From positions 124,001 to 188,000 of the forward strand of contig VXAZ01018984.1 of assembly GCA_013399875.1 (NCBI GenBank): DNA of 64,000 nt, read 5' to 3'. Both the position numbers and the translations under genes were made by a program. The notes beneath the pieces are model-generated. The model did not search any database. It had not been told where the DNA came from and saw only the letters and a program-made list of their open reading frames with translations. Origin of the DNA: Gymnorhina tibicen. Taxonomy: Eukaryota > Chordata > Aves > Passeriformes > Artamidae. Of this stretch, positions 56,386 through 64,000 are shown in pieces; the first letter of the stretch is position 1, and every line of letters begins with the position of its first letter.

Positions 56386-59300
56386 CCCTGTATGTGTGTC
56401 TAAGCTGCCGTGAGGACTAGAACCTTATTAATGCTCTTTTGGGAAGTGCAAGCTTTCATATCACTCAAGAAAAAAACCCCATCAAGATGCAAAGGTAAAT
56501 TAATTTCCCAGCTATCAGCATGTTTTGTCCTTCCTTAAAATCCTGGTGTGAATGGAAAAAGACAGTTTATTTTTAAGTGGTTATTTTAGTTTCCATGGAA
56601 GTTTCAGTCATTAAAGAGATCATGGAGTTCTGGAATAATACTTCCATGTGTTTTCTTTCACTGTTTCCTCTCTCCCAGTGGAGTAGAAATCCAGGCTGCC
56701 AGGTCATGGTGGACAGCCAAAGGAGGTGCCATCCTTGTGGCCTGCTCCTTGTATTGATGTCACAAATTCTAACACGTCTGCTGGGTTGGTTGGTTTTAAT
56801 TGCAGCTGGATTGATGAATTCCTAGAAACCTAAATTTCTAAACTATGGAAATTAAATTGTTTGAGGTGGGGCACGCCTGGGTGCTGTGTTCATGAAGTGC
56901 ATGGTGCTTATAAGCCCTTGTTCCTGCTGGAGACAACACACAAGGCTGCAGCTCTGTCAGCGCACACTGCCAGGCTCAAAGGCTGTGTGGAAGCCAAACT
57001 ACTTCTACTTATTTTCAATGTAATAAGAACTGGAAGTCCGTGACAGCAGACAGTGAAATTCCACTTAGGACACAAAGTGAAGCTGAAAACATCTGACTCC
57101 TCGTATAAAAGGTATCAATTTTTACAGTGAGTTATAGCAAATACAGTGGTAGAGAGAAAGCATGACCTGCCTGCAGCCAGAAGGCAGATGAGAGAGTGCA
57201 GAATTCCCCCGAGTGGTTTGCTGGCTACCTGCCATTCCTCAACAGCAGAAGATAAAAGGGAGCACTAGGATAACCACCCTGACCCTATTTACTTCCAATA
57301 AAACACAGATATTTACATGAGCTGAAACTGTTTGATATTCTGAAGCTGCCTGGCCCCAGTGACAGGAGACAAATGAAATGCTACTTTTTATTAGATCTGA
57401 CCTACCAGAAGCCAATAACACATGCAATAACTTAGCAAAGGGAGACCGGGACTGCCACATGAGGTCCAGGTTCTCTTCCTGGGTTGGTTTAAAAAGACTT
57501 CCCCCATCCTGGAAACCAAGTTTGCAGCCATGTTCTATACCACCAAAAACCTGAGAGGTGCTGATAATTAGGGGAGATTAAATAAATATGGCCAAACAAA
57601 CAAAAAAACCCAACAAAAAAACCATTTAGAAAAGCATTGTGGTAAGACTGATCCTTTTCCTCTGTCTTTGATTCAATCCAGCCCCCATTAAAATCACGTG
57701 TTACATCACATAGTCATGTTTATTTGGCCAATAAATGTATTCTTGCTACAGACATAAAAATACATTATTGCTAGTATTAATAGGAAAAAAATTAGGAATT
57801 TCAGAAACTTCTCACAAAGTTAAAGAAAAAAAACCCAACAAAATCTTTTGTATCCATTTGGAACACCTGATCTAGGTAAACTTGAAGCATATCACTTCAA
57901 CCAGTTTTTTTGGTATGCACTGTACTTCGTGAAATAAATTGAAAAATAAGGATGTATGAAAATATTTTCTTCCAAGCATAGGAACTTGGAAGGAAAGGAA
58001 CATCTGATGGGATGTTTCTTTCTGGAAAATACTCCATTAGAAACATGACTAACTGTAGCCTTTCTACACAAAATAGGCCTTGAAAAAATGAAACCATGGA
58101 AAATTGTTAAAACTGGCACTCTTTGTGTATCTTCAATAGAATCATGCTATCTTACCCGTAATGAAAGAACGGTCTTAGTGCTTGAACAAAAAAAATCCTC
58201 CTCTCAGGAAAACAGGCTCACTGGTAAAGTGAGGCAGAGAAATTCTATGTCTTCACAGCCTGCAGTGCAAACAAATAAAATGTAATGATGTAATTAATTT
58301 GAAACTAAATTATCAGTAGATAGGTGAGCAGCAGTTTACAACAGCTTTATCTTTAAAAGGCAAAGGCCACTTGGCAAAGAGAGCAAGTTGGTTTGTTGTT
58401 TTTTTTAAATACCAGTTTTTGCAGTTAACAGCCAACTATTCTTTGATGGGAGTGCAAGATCTGTGCAAAGGCTGAACTTCAGCACAGTCATGACAGGACT
58501 TTGCCAGCAGCTCTGTCACCAGGAGGCTGTTGGATGAGCAGGCATGTTTCCTCCCTGCTGTCTCAGGCAGAGAAGGTGGTTTTTCAAGCAACTCAATAAC
58601 AGAATTGATTTTTTTTTTTTCCCATTTAACATTAATGGCTTTGTGAATTATTCATGCAAGCATGGAGGGGAAGCCTGGATGCAATAAATAGGAGTTTGTG
58701 TTTACGTGCAAGTCTTGCCTCTGTCCTGGTCCTGTTCAGCTCACACAGGATGGCTGCCTGCGCCTAAAACTGCCTCCTGTCATGACACATTTTCACCAGC
58801 GTTTTTTCCCTGCTGCTGTGTAGTGAGAGCAGGGGTCAAACTAGCCACCCTCCCCTGCTCTTAAAACACAAACATTGGTAGGGACTGCTCCTTCCTACTC
58901 TTTGTTTATGGAGCCTGAGGCCAGTGCCAGCAGGTCCAATAGCCAGGCTATTGCAGCAAAAAAAGCAATGCCTTAATTCCATGTGATGAATATTACAAGG
59001 AGAGGTCTTCAGAACTTTCTTTTTTTGCTCCAGGTATCCTGATGGATCTCAGCCCTCTGAGACTCAGGAATTTGCCACACGCCATCAAATTTGATATACA
59101 CTGTGCCATTTCACTAAAGCAGAGGTTAACAAGCACATGGACTAAATCAAATTATTTTCCGTTTTCAAGGTTTGTTTTCTCAACAAACACACAAGGCAAC
59201 ACTTTGCCTTGCACAGGATTATCTGTATTGCAATGCTTGCTTCAGATGGCAATTTTAGATGTTGCTATGTAAATGAAGGTACTGAAATGTCAGGGAGATA

Positions 59301-60539
59301 CAAAGCTGTACGACCCATTGCTGTGAACACTGTACTGTTTTCCTCAGGATCTGGACAGCATCCACTGTTGCTGCTTGGGCTACATCTGTTCTTTGGATGA
59401 AGACTTTTGTTCCTTAATGCCAGATGAAAACAAACCAACAAAGCTTTTGGCCTCCACCATTTGCACCCCAGATAAAAATTCACGAGCAAGTACTAAAAAA
59501 CCTGTACCACTTTCTGCTTGGGAAGCAACAGACAAAATACAAAATTAAAATATGTTACCCATGGGTATATTATAAATATCAGCCAGTTTAGAATGTAATG
59601 TTCTTTTGATTTGTTTCTGTTCTGGGCTTTGGGCACTTTCAATTGACTTGGATCCACACATCTTTGTAATATTTAAAAAACACTTGTAGTGCAGATAGTA
59701 AGGCCTCTTTATTACCATGTGTATGGCACTGACAGGTTATAGCCTTCATCCTAACTGGGCCTTTTGGGCATGATCATAACTAAACACTTAGAAGAATGAA
59801 GACATTGAAGTGCTGTTTGGCAATGTTGAATCTAGCTGGACCATTGTGGTTGTTGTGTTGGGGATCATCCTGCCTCTGCCTCAGAGAAATTATTTAACCA
59901 GATGAGGCAAAGAGTAGGAGGAGAAACACCAAAGAGGTAGGAGGAGAGCCAAAAATGGGAGCCAGAAAGAAACGCCCTCACCCACACGACTCTCCTGGAA
60001 ATAGTTCCTCAGGCCTTGGACTCTAATTCGGGTTTTTCCTTGGATCCTAAGCACTAGGCTCTCAGATATATTTCTGATCTCTCAAATATGGAGAGACAAC
60101 CCAAACATCCCATTTTTATGAAATGGTTATGAAAGATGCATGCAGAAAATATGCTGACCGCCTTTTTCTTGGAAGAGGATGTTACTCCCTTTCCCCGGGA
60201 TGCTTTGTCAAGGCTGCCATCCCTCTTCAGCCTTTTTCTGCTAACACCGCTTTCTTGGTATGGATTTGTGTCACGCCAAGTGCTGTAGGACTGCTGTGCA
60301 CAGGCCCGGGCAGGCAAACCCTGCTCAAACCACTTGGCACAAAGTTTCCTTTCTCTTGGAGTGGGCCTAGTGCTGGGATGGGGGCTGGAGCCTCAGTGAA
60401 TCCCTCTTCCCAGCTCAAGGCAGGGGACAACGCAGGCGGACAGTGCAGACCTTGCCCCTTTTCCTCTCTTTAGCTGTCCTTATCCTCTTTGATATTCACA
60501 GACCCAGGAGCTTTCCCCAGTTTTCCTTTTCTCCTTTGC

Positions 60540-61110
60540 TCCCCGAGCTGCTCTTTTCGGGCTCCCTACGGCTTTCCAGCCCACGCTCCTGCCTCGAGGC
60601 GCTCGGCTCGCCGAGGCAGCGCCGCCGCGCTCCCGCTCGCACCCTCTGGAGCCGTTTCTCCCTACACCAGGAGATTTCCGTGCCGTCCGCTAAACCCGCT
60701 TTTAGCTGCTTCCCGTCTCCCGAGGCGCATCAGCTTCCAAACCTGCAGCGAGCCAGCCCTTCTGGAGCAGCCTCCNGCTGCCGGCGCTGGCGTCGCGCGG
60801 CCCTGCCCGCCATGGAGGTCTTGTGGGCCGTGGGGCAGGTGGGCGCTGTATGGGTGGCGGTGGTGTTCGGGCTCATCGTGCTGCCCTCGGCGCTGGGCAT
60901 CTCGCTGGGCATCTCCGAGGCCTATATGTGGGTGCTGGTGAAGACGCTGGAGGTAGGCGGGGGGCTCCGGGGGGGATGGGGGCGGTGTCCCAGGCACGGT
61001 GTCCCCCGCGGGGCTGGGCCTCGCTCGCTTCCCCGGGGCCGAGGGGAGCTGGCGGGCCGGGCACGGCTCCCTCCGGCCGGGGGCGTGTGCGGGGCTGGAT
61101 ATCCCCGAGA
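60540..61110 (+). promoter_or_regulatory. GPAT3: CpG-island promoter of the second GPAT3 paralogue
   Basis: A GC- and CpG-rich island encloses the first coding exon. It contains an N at 60776, 36 bp before the ATG, so part of the 5' UTR may be missing. No TATA box is evident. Confidence 0.75.
60812..60952 (+). CDS. GPAT3: GPAT3 paralogue, first coding exon (gene continues beyond the window)
   Basis: CCCGCCATGG start context, then 47 codons ending in a GTAGGC donor after KTLE. The peptide has a hydrophobic segment (VAVVFGLIVLPSALG) followed by ISLGISEAYMWVLVKTLE. This is the conserved GPAT3 N-terminal signature and is closer to mammalian GPAT3 in its last 20 residues than the upstream copy (SLGISHFYVKIVIKMLE). 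The exon boundary falls at the same codon (LE|) as in the upstream copy. No further coding exon was seen before the window ends, consistent with a long first intron as in the neighbour. Assignment as the true GPAT3 orthologue is an inference. Confidence 0.85.
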
Positions 61111-64000
61111 AGCGTCTCTCCGCTCCGGTCCTGTCTGTCTCCTCCTGTAGAGGAGGGTGGGTGGGTCACGTCCTGCCTCGAACTGCCTGGTTGTAGCTTC
61201 GGGCTTAAAGCCCTTGGGCAAAACTGGAGATCTGTGTTAATTTTGTGGTTGTGTAGACTCTGGACTGCTCTCCCTGAACCCCCAGGAGAGCGGAATAAAC
61301 CTTGTTACCTAAGGCTGTACCATGGCCTGGGCGAGGCTGTCGCTGCTCGGTGGCGGCTGTGCCCCACCTGGGGGAAGTGATGCCGGGTCGTGCTCTAGGG
61401 GGGTGTAAAGGTCTGGAGCCTGCGACGGGAGGTGCCGGGAGTGCTGATGCTCAGAGATGGGGACTCCCATCCAAGTTGAGCATGTCCAGCACCTCAGCTG
61501 CCAATCTACCTCTAAATTCTCCGGCATAGCCAATTTCTCGCAAAGGAAAATTGCTTTCTGCAAGGGCTATATTTAATATGTGTGTGAAAACCCTCTCTCT
61601 GAAGCTCATGATAGTGGTGAGGAAGAGGATTTTTAAATTCCTGCTGGTCATGATCAGATTTAAATATTTACTACGCTTTTTCCAAGAAGGAGGGGCACCC
61701 AAACCAAGGAAACAGCTGTAAGGAGGAAAAGTGAAATGACTCACAGCATAGTCAGTGGCCATGCAGTATACATCAGTATGTGACTATGGAAAGTAGATTT
61801 CAGGCAAGCCTTGTTCATGTACTTCAGTGCCTGGCTAAAAAAATCCCGCCTATTAAATCAGCATCTGTTAAATGCATCTTAAATCAAAATGTTTTAAGGC
61901 TTTTGGGTGAGAATGAATCTGCTTGAAGTACTTTTTGGGACCGTGAATGGTATCAGGATAACTGTTAAGGGGAGAAGATGCAGTTGTTAGTGGAAAAAAG
62001 ATCTTGAATAGCAGAAGCTGAGGAGGTAAAGATCACCATGGCCTGAGGGAGCAATCCAGATGGCCTAGTGAGATAGTCTTGTTTGGATGACCTGCCTTCA
62101 CCTGTGAATAACCACAATTTGCATTCTTTAGTCCTAGATCATTAATCATTATTTTTTAGTGTCATCAAATGTTGTAACAAGACGTGACTCAAAATGTTTT
62201 GGGCAAAATTATGGAGAAGTATCTGACGGCATGTTGACGATGGTTAATTGTGAGAGCTCTCCTGTTGCCTAAGGGAGGAAAGAATGACTTGTCTTAAGAG
62301 TTATCATTACTTTTGCATGAAATACTTTCTGGAATTGTATGCCACTCAATACATGAAAATTATATTAATACAGAATTATACTGGACATAGATATGATATA
62401 AAATATTGTAAATGTAAGAAAAGGCAATGAAAAATTGGAAAGTGCTCTGAGGAGAGGAGTCAGCTAAGTTGGACTTGCTGTGGGAGCGTGAAGAAGCTCA
62501 ATGCACCCAGGTATTCTGCTTATCTCAACTTGGCCTTGCTTTGCCTGTGAATTCTTTGTCCCCAGAATACTTGCATGGGGATAATCCCTGTAAGGAAGTG
62601 GTTTGTTGTGGGATGGCTCCTCTTCCTTGGCTCACAGGTCTGTCTTGGTTAGAAGCCTGGCAGAGGCTGATTGTCTGCCAGCCAGGTCCAAGCAGCACCT
62701 GCAAGAGCACCGGAAGATGTGTGATGTTGCCAAAATCATGTTAACAGTGAAAAGTGTTGCTGGCTGGGTGTCTGAGACTTCCTGGGATGTTGAATTGAGT
62801 GTGCATGTTTTCTCCTGAGAAGAGTTTTCTGGCTCTGTGAAGTCACAGGATGCTGCAGGCTCTGATGGCTGAGACCTTTTTCAGCAGAGTGTTAATTTAA
62901 TAGCTTCCTTAAGCTTCCTCTTCCGCTCCCAGCCCTGGATCTCCCCAGGCCTTTTCCCCTGTTTCCCAAGTGGAGGGTGGGCTCTTGGACCTGCAGGGTG
63001 TTCAGTCAGGATGCTGCTGCTTTTGTTGCCTCTTTAATGGGCCAGATTACAGGAACTGTCTACAAAGTGGTGGCTGTTCGTGCATCCCAGCTGATACCGA
63101 GTTGCTCTCTGGCTTTGCCTGTTTGTATCCCACATGTTGGCATAGTGGAAGGACACAGTGACTGTGGTTTGTTTCCTACATGGCCTATGTTGTCAGGTAA
63201 CAACATGTGCTTTATTAAAGTTAATCTGTTTTGAGGGTCCAAGTTTGTCCATAGTTCAGGGACAGTTCTGCAGTTTGTTGTGATACCTCTTCAGGTCACG
63301 TCAGATAAAACAAGACATCCAAGAATGAGTCTGTGGTGTTCAGTTTTTGTGTAGGCTTTGGGATGGAGCAAGTTGAAGATGACGGGGGGCTTGTGCTTGA
63401 ATTTTTTCGTGCCAATTAAAAAAAAATCTTTTTCTGCTTGTTTTAGGAGGGCAGAAGGTTGTTCCCGGTGCTGCAAGCATGATCCGAGACAAGGGAGGGG
63501 AAAGCTCCTTTTAGGAACAAAGTGTTTTTGTGCTTTGACCATCTGACATTTCTGACAAGGGACATCAGTCAGTGCACAATAGCTTTTTCTCTCTGCTGAG
63601 CTGCCTCAGCAAGCATATGCTGCTAAGCAAAATGCAGCATGTACTCAGCCTGGAGAAGAGAAGGCAGATTGCATTTGACCTTTAAGTACTGCACTAGGGA
63701 TTACCAGCTTTTTATGGAGTATATGGATATATTTTTTCCTGTGTGACTGTATTTTTTTCCATGCGATAAGGGGAAAAAGTGTAGAAATTGTGCTAAAGAA
63801 GTACAGCAGGCAGACCACTCGCTATTAGCCTGCTTCCCCCATCGTGTGGGTATTCCCACAATAATAACTTGCTTCTCAATTACTTTACCAAACTCAGCAA
63901 ACTTTTAGGAGATTGCTCATTTCTGCCTGTGGCTTTCCTTTCAGTGTTAATAGAAGAATTTCTGGCACCATGTGTTAGTATGGTTTTTAAAATGTGGGAG
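60953..64000 (+). other. GPAT3: First intron of the second GPAT3 paralogue (partial)
   Basis: No exon resembling the expected second exon (WAT..IE type) was found. The first few hundred bases are still GC-rich, and the rest is ordinary intronic sequence without recognised repeats. Confidence 0.6.

Larger units (their letters stand above)
50600..60480. other. Intergenic DNA between the two GPAT3 paralogues
   Basis: No exon resembling another acyltransferase or any other family was seen. The stretch 55550-56220 is notably AT-rich. Two CTCF-like motifs are listed separately. The small open frames are unsupported. Confidence 0.55.

Overview
The window looks like an autosomal segment of a bird genome. 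It has compact multi-exon vertebrate genes, several 3' fragments of CR1 LINEs (the dominant avian retroposon), CpG-island promoters, and the vertebrate gene order HELQ - MRPS18C - ABRAXAS1 - GPAT3. The species cannot be fixed from sequence alone.

Layout, left to right: (1) 1-4950 is intergenic, with a TA microsatellite and one CR1 fragment. (2) 5051-18992, minus strand, holds an 18-exon HELQ, a DNA-repair helicase. (3) 18770-19560 is a CpG island. HELQ and MRPS18C start codons lie 256 bp apart on opposite strands, so this is a bidirectional promoter. (4) 19249-21579, plus strand, is MRPS18C, a mitochondrial ribosomal protein. (5) 22276-26923, minus strand, holds ABRAXAS1 exons 2-9, the BRCA1-A complex scaffold. 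Its poly(A) signal lies tail-to-tail with that of MRPS18C. Exon 1 cannot be found; a CpG island with an N, next to a run of 54 T, lies about 0.8-1 kb upstream of exon 2. (6) 28278-30418 is a 1,070-bp block present twice, split by a single N, and is most likely an assembly overlap. (7) 30419-36573 is intergenic plus the promoter of the next gene. (8) 36574-50248, plus strand, is a complete, apparently intact 12-exon glycerol-3-phosphate acyltransferase 3-like gene (446 codons). (9) 50600-60480 is intergenic and carries two divergent CTCF-like motifs. (10) 60812-60952, plus strand, is the first coding exon of a second GPAT3 paralogue, inside its own CpG island; the rest of that gene is beyond the window.

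Functionally the window joins two DNA-damage-response genes (HELQ, ABRAXAS1) flanking a mitochondrial ribosomal gene, followed by a tandem pair of ER-membrane acyltransferases of triacylglycerol synthesis. The strongest biological observation is the GPAT3 tandem duplication, with one member on a CpG-poor promoter and the other on a CpG island. The strongest technical observation is that single Ns mark problem spots in the assembly: three lie in GC-rich promoters and one at the duplicate junction. I saw no convincing unknown system.
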